A program made the translations under genes and the position numbers. Positions 45,779 to 54,407 of a stretch of 64,000 bases of DNA are shown piece by piece (within the stretch, counting starts at the first letter, position 1; the number at the start of each line of letters is the position of its first letter). This DNA comes from Fictibacillus nanhaiensis (GTDB taxonomy: Bacteria; Bacillota; Bacilli; Bacillales; Fictibacillaceae). The notes under the pieces were generated by a model. That model was not told the DNA's origin. It worked only from the letters and a program-made list of their open reading frames with translations, and made no database searches. The stretch lies in NCBI GenBank assembly GCA_017052515.1, contig JAFHKR010000039.1, positions 992,001-1,056,000 on the forward strand, read 5' to 3'.

Positions 45779-46288
45779 ATGAAATCAAATATTCCGATTC
45801 CCGGTTCTGCGAGGGAGAAAATTTTACAAGAAGCCATTAAAGTTTTTGGTACACACGGATATGAAAAAGTGAATGTTCAACATTTGGCTCAAAATATAGG
45901 GGTAACAACGGGGGCTTTATACCATCACTTTGGAAACAAATTAGAATTGTATAAAGTTGTTCGTGAGGAGATCGAAAGGAGAATTACGAGTAGAATGGAG
46001 GCTGCTTCTGAAGTCCATGAAGATTCCCTCGAATCTCTAAAGTCATCTATGATTATTGGATTTAATGCCGCTGTTAAGCTAAATGTTTGTACACTATTAA
46101 GCGAACCAGACTTTAGTTTAAATGAAGATCTTGTTGCTAAACTTTTTCATGAAATACTAAATGAAAATATACCAGGTATTGAAGTGCTTCTCTCTTCACT
46201 TTGGCGAGCGGCGTTAAAAAACGTTTCAAATGGTATGTCTCCTGCCGAAGCTAAAAATGCTTTGATCTGGTTACTTGATAAAATGTAA
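45779..46288 (+). CDS. TetR/AcrR family transcriptional regulator
   Basis: A 169-residue regulator with the TetR helix-turn-helix REKILQEAIKVFGTHGYEKV and GVTTGALYHHFGNKLELY. The C-terminal ligand domain is short and not assignable. There is no ribosome binding site before the ATG and the -10 TATATT ends 6 bp upstream, which suggests a leaderless mRNA. It is divergent from a VOC gene with a shared palindrome, so it likely represses that gene and itself. The inducer is unknown. Confidence 0.9.
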   Translation: MKSNIPIPGSAREKILQEAIKVFGTHGYEKVNVQHLAQNIGVTTGALYHHFGNKLELYKVVREEIERRITSRMEAASEVHEDSLESLKSSMIIGFNAAVKLNVCTLLSEPDFSLNEDLVAKLFHEILNENIPGIEVLLSSLWRAALKNVSNGMSPAEAKNALIWLLDKM

Positions 46289-46301
46289 GGTGTCTTCCAA
46301 T

Positions 46302-46336
46302 ACAAATAAGAGACTTATACAAAGTCTCTTATTTGT
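46302..46336. terminator. Bidirectional terminator between tetR and msrA
   Basis: ACAAATAAGAGACTT and AAGTCTCTTATTTGT form a 15-bp perfect stem with a 4-nt loop between the convergent genes; the T run is weak. Confidence 0.8.
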
Positions 46337-46363
46337 AGTTAACATAATAATATTACAGTTATC

Positions 46364-46888
46364 TTATTTCCAGTTCTGTTTAATAAAAGTATCTCTACCG
46401 GATGTTTCTCGTTCTTCTTTATAAGCTTTTGGATTCTTCTTATAGAAATCTTGATGATACTCTTCCGCTTCATAAAACTCACTTGCTGGTAATATTTCTG
46501 TTACGATGGGCTTTTTAAATTTCCCGCTTTCCTCTAAATTTCTTAAAGATTGTTTAGCAAGTTCTTTTTGATTCTCATTGTGATAAAAGATCGCTGTTGT
46601 ATATTGACTACCTCGATCAATAAACTGACCTCCATCATCCGTTGGATCAATTTGAGGCCAATATAGGTCTAACAATTTTTGATATGGAAAAACTTCTGGA
46701 TCGAAAGTGATTTGAACAGCTTCACGATGCCCGGTCTTCCCTGTTTTAATCTGTTCATAAGACGGATTTTCAAGTTCTCCACCCGTGTATCCAGATACAA
46801 TACCATGAATACCAGGAAGTTCATCGAACGGTTTTACCATACACCAGAAACAACCTCCTGCAAAAGTTGCAAGTTCTTTATTACTCAA
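46364..46888 (-). CDS. msrA: Peptide methionine sulfoxide reductase A
   Basis: A 174-residue cytoplasmic repair enzyme that reduces methionine-S-sulfoxide in proteins. FAGGCFWCMVKPFDEL holds the catalytic Cys13 in GGCFW; Cys16 gives the CxxC seen in the Bacillus form. QIDPTDDGGQFIDRGSQY and EYHQDFY are further signatures. The start is TTG at 46888 with TAGGAGG; the frame from 46909 overlaps that site. No msrB lies next to it, while in Bacillus subtilis msrA and msrB are adjacent. Confidence 0.95.
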   Translation of the reverse strand: MSNKELATFAGGCFWCMVKPFDELPGIHGIVSGYTGGELENPSYEQIKTGKTGHREAVQITFDPEVFPYQKLLDLYWPQIDPTDDGGQFIDRGSQYTTAIFYHNENQKELAKQSLRNLEESGKFKKPIVTEILPASEFYEAEEYHQDFYKKNPKAYKEERETSGRDTFIKQNWK

Positions 46889-47027
46889 CCTTATTCCTCC
46901 TAAAAACAAAACTTATTTCTTAAAAAGATTTTAACGTGTTAAACAGAAAAAGAACAGAGATTGCACTTCTATGTTCATAGGATAACCCGTATGTTTCATA
47001 CATTGTAAACACTATGGATAAAGTGCG

Positions 47028-48872
47028 GTGAGGAATTTGAACATAAAAAAGAAGATAGAATCAGAAATTTATAAACGGTGTAATAAACTCCTTTCCCAAC
47101 AAGAAGCGGATGGTACTTGGTGTTATTGTTTTGAGAATTCTCTAATCACAGATGCCTATATGCTCATTTTGTTACGAACAATCGACTATAAGAATGAGAG
47201 CCTTATAAAACGAATAGCTGAAAGAATTCTTTCCAAACAGTCTCATGATGGCTTATGGCGATTATATCCGGACGAGGAACCTGCAAACTTGTCTGCGACC
47301 ATACAAGCTTACACGGCTCTTTTGTATTCACAGTCCCTCACACAAACAGAAGAATCACTTCTACACGCCAAGCACTTCATTATTAATAATGGAGGATTAA
47401 AGAATGCGGACATTCTCACTAAAGTTTTTTTAGCCATGAACGGTTTATATCACTGGCCAGAGCTTCCGATCGACCCTGCCATTCTCTTTTCACTTTCTCT
47501 CACTTCTCCCATCAATCGTTATGATATCAGCAGCTATGCGAGAGCTCACTTTGCTCCTGTCATGTTAATGATTGAAGGAAAAAAGAAACTTACTTCTAGC
47601 TATACGCCAGATCTATCTGGAATTTTTGGAAAAACAGATCAAGGATCTAATATCGAAGATTGGATCAATCTATTTTCAATTTTGAATGTAAGAGACTCAT
47701 ACAATCATACAAAGAAAGAAAACATTCTTTCTTATATTCAAAATCATATTGAGCCGGATGGAACACTTCTTAGTTATGCACTAACCACCATTTTTATGGT
47801 ATATGGTCTCCTTTCTAATGGTGTTGATCGTTCATCAACCATTATTCAACATGCACTGAGTGGTTTGATGAAAATGTTTTATGAAGTAGATGGAAAAATA
47901 CATTTACAGAACTCTCCTTCTACCACTTGGGATACCTCTCTCATTCTCTATACATTGTTAGAAGCGGGTGTTCCTCATACCCATACACAAGTATTAAAAG
48001 GAGCTAGACTTCTCCTTTCTCAGCAGCAATATAAGTATGGTGACTGGACGGTTCATAATCCAGATGCACTTCCTGGTGGCTGGGGCTTTTCTATAGGTAA
48101 CACACAGCATCCTGATATTGATGATACGCAAGTAGCACTCCGAACAATTGCACGATACTGTCGCACATATTCAACTTATTTTTCTAGCTATGAGAAAGGT
48201 TTGTCTTGGCTCTTGTCTATGCAGAACGATGACGGTGGTTGGGCAGCATTTGAGAAGAACACTAACCGATATTTGATTGGCAGTCTCCCGATTAAACATG
48301 CGAAGGATGCTCTGATCGACCCTTCCACACCGGATCTTACAGGCAGGACATTAGATTTTTTAGGAAGTTTCCATGGTTTGAATCAGGAAAACGACTGCAT
48401 CAAAAAAGGTGTGAAATGGCTTCTTTCTAACCAAGAAGCCAATGGTTCTTGGTATGGACGATGGGGAGTTTGTTATATTTATGGAACGTGGGCTGCCGTT
48501 ACAGGCTTACGATCGTGTGGAGTTCGCGAAAATGAAAGAGCCCTTCAAAAAGCAAAGAAGTGGCTGATAGCGATTCAAAATGAAGATGGTGGTTGGGGTG
48601 AGTCCTGTAAAAGTGATTCAAAGAGAACGTATGTCAGTTTAAATAAAAGTACAGCTTCTCAAACAGCTTGGGCACTTAATGCTCTAACTTGTATATGCGA
48701 TCAACCCACATCAGAAATGGAGAAAGCTGTCTTGTGGTTGCTAACTAAACAAGAAGAAGCCAACTATCCAACAGGAGCCGGCTTACCTGGTGCATTTTAT
48801 ATTCGTTATCACAGTTATGATAACATTTGGCCATTGCTTGCACTTTCTCATTATTATAGAAAATACTATTGA
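47028..48872 (+). CDS. sqhC: Sporulenol synthase / squalene-hopene cyclase family
   Basis: A 614-residue terpene cyclase, close in length and sequence to Bacillus subtilis SqhC, which cyclises tetraprenyl-beta-curcumene to sporulenol, a spore lipid. HPDIDDTQVAL contains the DxDD acid motif (Asp363, Asp365, Asp366). Several QW repeats are visible (QEADGTWCY, QSHDGLWRL, QNDDGGWAAF, QEANGSWYGRWG, QNEDGGWGES). The cyclase is a peripheral membrane enzyme. GTG at 47028 and TTG at 47037 are both possible starts. Its end overlaps the convergent gerAB by 7 bp with no terminator in between. Confidence 0.92.
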   Translation: MRNLNIKKKIESEIYKRCNKLLSQQEADGTWCYCFENSLITDAYMLILLRTIDYKNESLIKRIAERILSKQSHDGLWRLYPDEEPANLSATIQAYTALLYSQSLTQTEESLLHAKHFIINNGGLKNADILTKVFLAMNGLYHWPELPIDPAILFSLSLTSPINRYDISSYARAHFAPVMLMIEGKKKLTSSYTPDLSGIFGKTDQGSNIEDWINLFSILNVRDSYNHTKKENILSYIQNHIEPDGTLLSYALTTIFMVYGLLSNGVDRSSTIIQHALSGLMKMFYEVDGKIHLQNSPSTTWDTSLILYTLLEAGVPHTHTQVLKGARLLLSQQQYKYGDWTVHNPDALPGGWGFSIGNTQHPDIDDTQVALRTIARYCRTYSTYFSSYEKGLSWLLSMQNDDGGWAAFEKNTNRYLIGSLPIKHAKDALIDPSTPDLTGRTLDFLGSFHGLNQENDCIKKGVKWLLSNQEANGSWYGRWGVCYIYGTWAAVTGLRSCGVRENERALQKAKKWLIAIQNEDGGWGESCKSDSKRTYVSLNKSTASQTAWALNALTCICDQPTSEMEKAVLWLLTKQEEANYPTGAGLPGAFYIRYHSYDNIWPLLALSHYYRKYY

Positions 48873-49981
48873 AATGTATCTTCTGTGTGTGGATCGATAG
48901 ACTTATCTTTTTTACGCAAAATCCCTAAACTTAATACTAACAGTACAATCATGTATAAGGTAAACCACCAAAGTGTCCAATTTCGTCCTACAAAATCTGT
49001 GAACTCCATCGTATTATTGTGAATATGATTACTCATCGCCCAGATTAGTAAACCAGCAGGCAGTAAAAAGGGATGATAATTTGAAGATTTGGATAGATGC
49101 TGTAATCCTTTTAACGCTGTGAAGAGACAAATTACGATTTTAACAAGAATTCCAAATATCCATACTACTCCTATAATGACCTCTACCCTTTCAAATATGT
49201 TGATGATTGAAATATCTCTCATCAACTCATAGGTTGGATAGCTTTGTCTTTTAACCATATAAGCACCCTCTACTCCGACAGCAATAAATACGGTTAAGAT
49301 GAGAGCACTTCCACCAAGCAAGATTCCTGCTAAATAACTTTTTGAGAGTTTATCTTTGTTCTTCACATATGTAAGAACACTTCCTAATAGAATGATCTCA
49401 ATAAAAGGAAATCCCGTTGTCGTGTACGCGCCCTGTGAGATCTTTAAGAACCCTTGTTCAAAATATGGCTGCAAGTGTGAAAATCTAAACTGATTTGTTG
49501 TTAGAGCTAGTGAACAAATAAAAAAGAGAATCATAAAAGGGGTTAAAAATTCATTTACACGACCTATATTATTTAGCCCATAAAAGCATGAATACACAGC
49601 AAGTAAGATGATCATGATCTGAAAAGTCCATGGACTAGATTCTGGAATGACGTTCGAAATCATAAAGTTACTAAGATTTCGTACGACGTAGGAAGCTAAA
49701 TGAAGAGCATAAAAGATGATCACTATATTTAGTATCGTTCCCACCACTTTACCTCCGGCAACTTCGGTAATCCGAAAAATAGAACGAAAGTGGTATCGTT
49801 TCAGAAGTAATATCCAAATGACATTCAAGACCAAACCAATTATTACAGCGAAAAGCATTGAAATCCATGCATCCTGCCCCGAGAAAAAAGCAGTTAAGTT
49901 AGGTGCCATTAATAATGAACTTCCCATTATAAAACTGATTACGATTAAAACAAGCTGCCATCGATTTATTGTATGGTTCAT
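48866..49981 (-). CDS. gerAB: Spore germination permease-like protein, GerAB family
   Basis: A 371-residue membrane protein with about ten helices of the endospore germination (GerAB/APC-like) family, which forms the ligand-binding subunit of germinant receptors in the spore inner membrane. LTPFMILFF and PFIEIILLGS are family-like segments. TTGGAGG within the end of the upstream 52-codon gene is its ribosome binding site, so translation is coupled. It is the last gene of a gerAA-gerAC-small ORF-gerAB operon; the germinant is unknown. Confidence 0.93.
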   Translation of the reverse strand: MNHTINRWQLVLIVISFIMGSSLLMAPNLTAFFSGQDAWISMLFAVIIGLVLNVIWILLLKRYHFRSIFRITEVAGGKVVGTILNIVIIFYALHLASYVVRNLSNFMISNVIPESSPWTFQIMIILLAVYSCFYGLNNIGRVNEFLTPFMILFFICSLALTTNQFRFSHLQPYFEQGFLKISQGAYTTTGFPFIEIILLGSVLTYVKNKDKLSKSYLAGILLGGSALILTVFIAVGVEGAYMVKRQSYPTYELMRDISIINIFERVEVIIGVVWIFGILVKIVICLFTALKGLQHLSKSSNYHPFLLPAGLLIWAMSNHIHNNTMEFTDFVGRNWTLWWFTLYMIVLLVLSLGILRKKDKSIDPHTEDTFQ

Positions 49982-49983
49982 GT

Positions 49984-50142
49984 TTATCCTCCAAACATCA
50001 GTTTATATAGTGGTGAATAGATAGAATTGATCCAATCTGACCAAGGAAGCCATTTTCTATTCGACAGGAAGCTAGCTACGTTGATCATTGAAAAGATCCA
50101 AAAGCCTGTAAGTGTAATTTGATAGGATTTACTTTTGCTCAT
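49984..50142 (-). CDS. 52-residue membrane peptide within the germination operon
   Basis: A short gene (MSKSKSYQITLTGFWIFSM...) that fits exactly between gerAC and gerAB. Its start overlaps the gerAC stop by 14 bp, and its last codons carry the gerAB ribosome binding site, with only 2 bp between its stop and the gerAB ATG. Residues ~8-27 form one membrane helix, followed by a Trp-rich amphipathic tail (RKWLPWSDWINSIYSPLY). Some germinant receptor operons encode small D subunits; this could be such a subunit, though D subunits usually have two helices. The tight coupling is the main evidence. Confidence 0.75.
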   Translation of the reverse strand: MSKSKSYQITLTGFWIFSMINVASFLSNRKWLPWSDWINSIYSPLYKLMFGG

Positions 50143-51340
50143 GGATCGTTTCCACCCTTGCTCCTACAGATTCAAGTTTTATAGACACATCTGTTTCAAG
50201 CTCTACATTAGAAAACTCTTCGTTCCATTTTTCTTTGTATCCCTTCCAGACTTCTGGATCTTTATTGTATAGCAGCTTTCCAAATCCAAAGATGTCCGTT
50301 TCTTCTTCCTGTGCCTTTTTAACCGTGTTTTTAATATGTCTTTCTAATTCCTGATTCACACGTTTTTCCATCTTTAAAAGAGTGTTTGGGTCTCCGACAT
50401 CAACTGCACAAGTCACTTCTTGTAAAATGGCTTTTCCTTTAACACTTACAACATATTTTAATTTACCATTTATATAGTGGACCTTCGTTTTAGAGTCAAC
50501 GTTCTTTACCATAAAACCTACATTACCTTTTTGACTATCACAGTTGTGACTTAATATGAAGATGTCCTTCACTTTTTGATTGATTATCGACCAACCTCTC
50601 GTTTGATTGTTATTCAACCAGCCCACCATTCTATCTTTCTTGAACACAGCCAATCCTGAAATTCGATAGGTCTTATCATTTGCATCAATATTTTCTAAAT
50701 TGGATGTATCATCTTGACTGCCACTGATCTTTACGATCTCGACACCTTGAACTACAGGATCTCTATATTCTCCATAACGCCATCGGACAACGTCTTTTTC
50801 CTTGATTCCTTCTGATATTCCTGTAGAAGTGGCAGCTAACCTCACTCGATTTCTTAATGACTCTCCAGGGTTCTTAAAGATCGGCGTATATATCGAAAGA
50901 ATATCTTTTGCGGTTGAATTCCTAGCAACAAACATGATGATGTTGTCCCTGACCTCATGATTTCGTTCCATAAAATCAAAAAGTGGGGCTATCCCTTTTT
51001 TTCTTGCGTATTTTTCACCGATAACCACGCTTGTAATATGTGAAAAAAGTAATTGTCGAGGGAGTATATTTCTCCCTTTTTCAACAGCATCATAAAGAGT
51101 TTCTCCTTCTACCGTGTACGTATAGACAGAGCCTCCAGAACCTCCAGATGGTTCACCACCCTGTCCTCCTGCTGTGCCCCCAGGATTCACCACTTGAAAA
51201 TGAACAATCGTTTTATCTTTTTTGTAGTCCACACCTATCGAGGAAACGATTAGTAGTTCGTTGAGCTCTACTCGACCCGCACACCCGGATAGAATGAATA
51301 TAAAAGAGAAGATAACAGCAATTAAGTTCCATCTTCTCAT
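50129..51340 (-). CDS. gerAC: Germinant receptor lipoprotein, Ger(x)C family
   Basis: A 403-residue lipoprotein: signal peptide with lipobox LSGC (modified Cys at about residue 20) and a GerAC domain with GRVELNEL, TGISEG and the long helical C-terminal part. It is the C subunit of a germinant receptor, anchored on the outer face of the spore inner membrane. The start at 51340 is chosen because ATG overlaps the gerAA TGA in the common ATGA form; the frame begins 5 residues earlier. A Gly-rich segment (GGTAGGQGGEPSGGSGG) near residue 58 is longer than usual. Confidence 0.93.
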   Translation of the reverse strand: MRRWNLIAVIFSFIFILSGCAGRVELNELLIVSSIGVDYKKDKTIVHFQVVNPGGTAGGQGGEPSGGSGGSVYTYTVEGETLYDAVEKGRNILPRQLLFSHITSVVIGEKYARKKGIAPLFDFMERNHEVRDNIIMFVARNSTAKDILSIYTPIFKNPGESLRNRVRLAATSTGISEGIKEKDVVRWRYGEYRDPVVQGVEIVKISGSQDDTSNLENIDANDKTYRISGLAVFKKDRMVGWLNNNQTRGWSIINQKVKDIFILSHNCDSQKGNVGFMVKNVDSKTKVHYINGKLKYVVSVKGKAILQEVTCAVDVGDPNTLLKMEKRVNQELERHIKNTVKKAQEEETDIFGFGKLLYNKDPEVWKGYKEKWNEEFSNVELETDVSIKLESVGARVETIHEQK

Positions 51341-52839
51341 GATTTTTTTACCCATTTTCTATGCAGTTTCGTTTGTGTCCACCACAGAGGCAGGCGCAAT
51401 AAACTGTCTTTTTGTTTTCCTGATTGAAAAGGAGCTAATGGAGAAAAGTAAGGCCTTCCCATTGATGTTAGTGAACAGAGATGAATCAGTAGGCCGATCA
51501 TGAAAAAGATCATACCAAATATCCCTGTTGTTGCTGCTAAGATCATTAGGATGAATCGAAGCAAACGTGCAGCTCCACTAAAACCATAGTATGGTGAAAC
51601 GAAGCTGGAAATGGCCGTTAACGAAACAACGATTACGATTGCAGGTGAAACGAGGCCTGCAGCTACAGCAGATTCTCCGATAACAATAGCTCCTACAATG
51701 GAAACCGCTGAACCTATGGGTCGTGGCATACGAATCCCAGCTTCACGCAGAATTTCGAAGATCGTTTCCATAACTAGCGCTTCAACAAAAGCTGGAAAAG
51801 GCACCCCTTCCCTTTGAGCCGCCAAACTGACTAACAAATTCGTTGGAATCAACTCTTGATGGAAGGTAGTAACTGCGATATACGCAGCTGGAAGAGCAAG
51901 AGATATCATGAACGATATAACACGAATCACACGAATGAAGCTCGAGAGATCAAAGTGATGGTAATAATCCTCAGCCGCTTGAAAGAACGAAATAAATGTT
52001 GTTGGGGTGATAAGGACGAACGGTGTACCCTCGAACATTATCACAACGTTACCCTCGGATAACGCCGCAGCCGCTACATCTGGTCGTTCAGTAGATTGAA
52101 AAGTAGGAAACGGAGAATATCCGTTCTCATCTATCAACTCTTCAAGCATGCCACTTTCAAAGATTTTGTCCGTATTCAAGTTCGTTATCCGTTTTATCAC
52201 TTCTTGTAAGACTTCTTGATCAACCTGGCTTTCTAGATAAGAAACTAAGATCGTTGTTTTCGTAATCTTTCCCACCTGAAATGGCTTGAAACGTAAAGTA
52301 GGATTTGAGATTCTGCGTCTAATCAAGGTTGTATTTGTCTGAAGGGTTTCAATAAATCCTTCACGTGGTCCTCTTACCATCGTTTGAGCTTCTGGTTCTT
52401 CTACACCACGTGTCTCCCACGTTTCAAGGGGAATAGAGTATGCCTCAGTCATTCCGTCTACAAAGATAATGATTTGTCCTTTTAAAACGGGAGTAATGAT
52501 TAAATCAAAATGAGGACAAGAGCTTATCATTGCGGAAACTTCTGTTTGATGGATAAGTTCTTTCGGTTGTAATTTATTATTTTCTAGTTGTGTCCGCTTT
52601 ATAGGTTCAATAATGGATAATTCTAGTTGTTGTTTGTTGATCAATCCTTCGATGTAACAAATGCCAAAAGAAATAGGCATCTCTAAAAACTCTACAATTT
52701 TCACATCGATACTTTCCCCTAGAATGTTTTTAATTTCTTTAATATTCGTCTTTAGATCAGAGGATACATGAAGATGATCATATTTTTCAGTTGCTGACGA
52801 AGAGTCATGACGTTTTCTTTTGAAAAATTGCTGGCTCAT
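51337..52839 (-). CDS. gerAA: Germinant receptor subunit A, GerA family
   Basis: A 500-residue protein with a soluble N-terminal half (~1-250) and a membrane half with about five helices (from SFFQAAEDYYHHFD on). LLVSLAAQREGVPFPAFVEALVMETIFEILREAG and RPIGSAVSIVGAIVIGESAV are highly conserved in GerAA/SpoVAF proteins. It forms the ion-channel subunit of a germinant receptor. AAAGGGGAAC precedes the ATG. It is the first gene of the operon; a sigma-G promoter is expected upstream but I could not define one with confidence. Confidence 0.94.
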   Translation of the reverse strand: MSQQFFKRKRHDSSSATEKYDHLHVSSDLKTNIKEIKNILGESIDVKIVEFLEMPISFGICYIEGLINKQQLELSIIEPIKRTQLENNKLQPKELIHQTEVSAMISSCPHFDLIITPVLKGQIIIFVDGMTEAYSIPLETWETRGVEEPEAQTMVRGPREGFIETLQTNTTLIRRRISNPTLRFKPFQVGKITKTTILVSYLESQVDQEVLQEVIKRITNLNTDKIFESGMLEELIDENGYSPFPTFQSTERPDVAAAALSEGNVVIMFEGTPFVLITPTTFISFFQAAEDYYHHFDLSSFIRVIRVISFMISLALPAAYIAVTTFHQELIPTNLLVSLAAQREGVPFPAFVEALVMETIFEILREAGIRMPRPIGSAVSIVGAIVIGESAVAAGLVSPAIVIVVSLTAISSFVSPYYGFSGAARLLRFILMILAATTGIFGMIFFMIGLLIHLCSLTSMGRPYFSPLAPFQSGKQKDSLLRLPLWWTQTKLHRKWVKKS

Positions 52840-52908
52840 CTCTTGTTCCCCTTTCTAATTAATTGATGTTCTCAGCTTTTGTAACTGCCTTCTGTTTTAT
52901 GCAAACAC

Positions 52909-52942
52909 AAAAAGCACCTGGATGATCATTCAGGCATTTTTA
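52909..52942. terminator. Hairpin between the ger operon and the FadR-type gene
   Basis: AAAAAGCACCTG and CAGGCATTTTT flank GATGATCATT with imperfect pairing and A/T runs on both sides. No gene ends here; it lies in both divergent leaders, so it may be a terminator of an unseen transcript or a leader structure. Confidence 0.45.
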
Positions 52943-52989
52943 AAGCCATAGATTTTAATAGAGGCATGAACCTCTTTTTCGTTTATATA

Positions 52990-53024
52990 GTGGTAATACC
53001 ACAATCAGTCATTGGTAATACCAG
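52990..53024. promoter_or_regulatory. Two FadR-type operator palindromes
   Basis: GTGGTAATACCAC (52990-53002) and TTGGTAATACCAG (53012-53024) share the core TGGTAATACCA, which fits the TGGTnnnACCA-type operator of FadR-subfamily GntR regulators. Their starts are 22 bp apart, about two helix turns, allowing two dimers on one face. They lie just upstream of a GntR/FadR-type gene. Confidence 0.75.
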
Positions 53025-53046
53025 CAGAAAAGAGGTGTAACTCACA

Positions 53047-53729
53047 GTGAAAACAAGATCTTCAGATAGTGTAAGACGGCAGATTATCCATTCCATAATA
53101 GAAGGAAAAATAGGCTTTCATAAATTAATGCCATCTGAAAGAGATTTCGCATCTCAATTTAATGTAGGAAGACCAACAATTAGAGAGGCATTGCAACGAT
53201 TAGAACAGAATGGTTGGATCACAACTCATAAAGGGATGCCAGCAACAGTCAATGATTATTGGCAACAAGGAAACATAATGACAATAGTTGATATGCTGCA
53301 ACTTGAAGATGAAATTCCCGTTGATTTCATTGAACATATGCTCGAGCTTAGAATTTCTTTAACGCCAGCTTATTTAAAAGATGCAGCTGAGCATAACGGC
53401 TAAAATTAATCGCTTTGTTCTCGTCATTGGATGAATTGAGCGATGAACCCCATTCATATGCCATTTTTGACTGGGAATTGCAGCAAGATATAGCTTTGTT
53501 ATCTCCAAATCCCATATATCGCCTAATCTTAAATAGCTTTAATGACCTTTATCATAGAATGGCACTACAATACTTTGAAAACTCCTCACACCGATCCATT
53601 TCTAAACAATATTACTTTGCTCTTTTGGACTCACTATTGAATGGAGACATTGAAGGAACTGAAAAGATAGCTCGATCGATGATGAAAAACAGTTTACATC
53701 TTTGGAAGAAACAGATGAACGGAGGTTAA
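53047..53729 (+). pseudogene. FadR-type GntR regulator, split by a frameshift
   Basis: The first part (53047-53403) has the winged helix MPSERDFASQFNVGRPTIREALQRLEQNGWI and the start of the effector domain, ending at TAA after AEHNG. A second frame continues from about 53400 as LKLIALFSSLDELSDEP and DWELQQDIALLSPNPIYRLIL to a stop at 53729; its TTG start has no ribosome binding site. Joined, the parts give a normal ~225-residue FadR-like regulator. A one- or two-base indel near the AAAATTAA run at 53402 would explain it. Real decay and a sequencing error are both possible. Confidence 0.85.
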
Positions 53730-53733
53730 CTAA

Positions 53734-54348
53734 ATGAAGAGTAAAGGAATATACGGCGACTTTTTCTTGCATATGGATATCTTAATAATGATGGTTATTT
53801 TCATAGTGATGAATAGCTATTTATTTACAACGGACATTACAATTAATGTCTTATCGTTCTTTCCTCTAGGTATTTTAATTTACATGTTCAGCGAATACTT
53901 CACACATCGCTTTTTCTTTCATATTAAAGCACCTAAGAATACGTTTTTGTTCAAATTGATAAAGAGGTTGCATTATGATCATCACAGAAAACCAAATGAA
54001 TTGAAGTTATTGTTTTTGCCTGTTTGGTATAGCGCTCCTAGCCTCTTTTTTTTATCTACTCTTCTTTATCTCATTACACGATCCGTTCCGTATACCTTGT
54101 CATTTGCTAGCGGTCTTCTGTTCATGTTCTTCATCTATGAATGGAAACACTATGTCGCTCACCGTCCGCTAAAGCCTAAAACCAGATTTGGCAGATGGAT
54201 TAAAAAGACACATACCCTACATCATTACAAGAACGAGAACTATTGGTATGGCGTTTCCACTCCTTTTATCGATGTCTTATTCGGAACGTTAAAAGATGAG
54301 AAAGAGGTAGAATGGAGTGCTACTGCAAAACATTTAGAAGATCGATAA
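53734..54348 (+). CDS. Fatty acid hydroxylase superfamily membrane protein
   Basis: A 204-residue membrane protein with three to four helices and the three His clusters of di-iron membrane hydroxylases: HRFFFH, HYDHHRKP and HTLHHYKNENYWYGV, plus HYVAH. The family hydroxylates fatty acids, sterols or carotenoids; the substrate here is probably a membrane lipid. GGAGG lies in the end of the regulator gene 4 bp upstream, so the two form an operon under the FadR-type operators. If the regulator is truly broken, this gene may be derepressed. Confidence 0.9.
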   Translation: MKSKGIYGDFFLHMDILIMMVIFIVMNSYLFTTDITINVLSFFPLGILIYMFSEYFTHRFFFHIKAPKNTFLFKLIKRLHYDHHRKPNELKLLFLPVWYSAPSLFFLSTLLYLITRSVPYTLSFASGLLFMFFIYEWKHYVAHRPLKPKTRFGRWIKKTHTLHHYKNENYWYGVSTPFIDVLFGTLKDEKEVEWSATAKHLEDR

Positions 54349-54363
54349 GAAGGATGCATCAGA

Positions 54364-54398
54364 AAAGTCCAATTAAGCTTTGGCTTAAATTGGACTTT
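54364..54398. terminator. Bidirectional terminator between hydroxylase and cysteine dioxygenase genes
   Basis: AAAGTCCAATTAAGC and GCTTAAATTGGACTTT form a near-perfect stem, with T-rich sequence after and A-rich before. Confidence 0.85.
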
Positions 54399-54407
54399 AA
54401 TCATTTT

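Noticed and set aside
53415-53729. The 104-codon frame taken as a separate gene
   Set aside because: Its TTG start has no ribosome binding site, and its sequence is the direct continuation of the FadR-type regulator.
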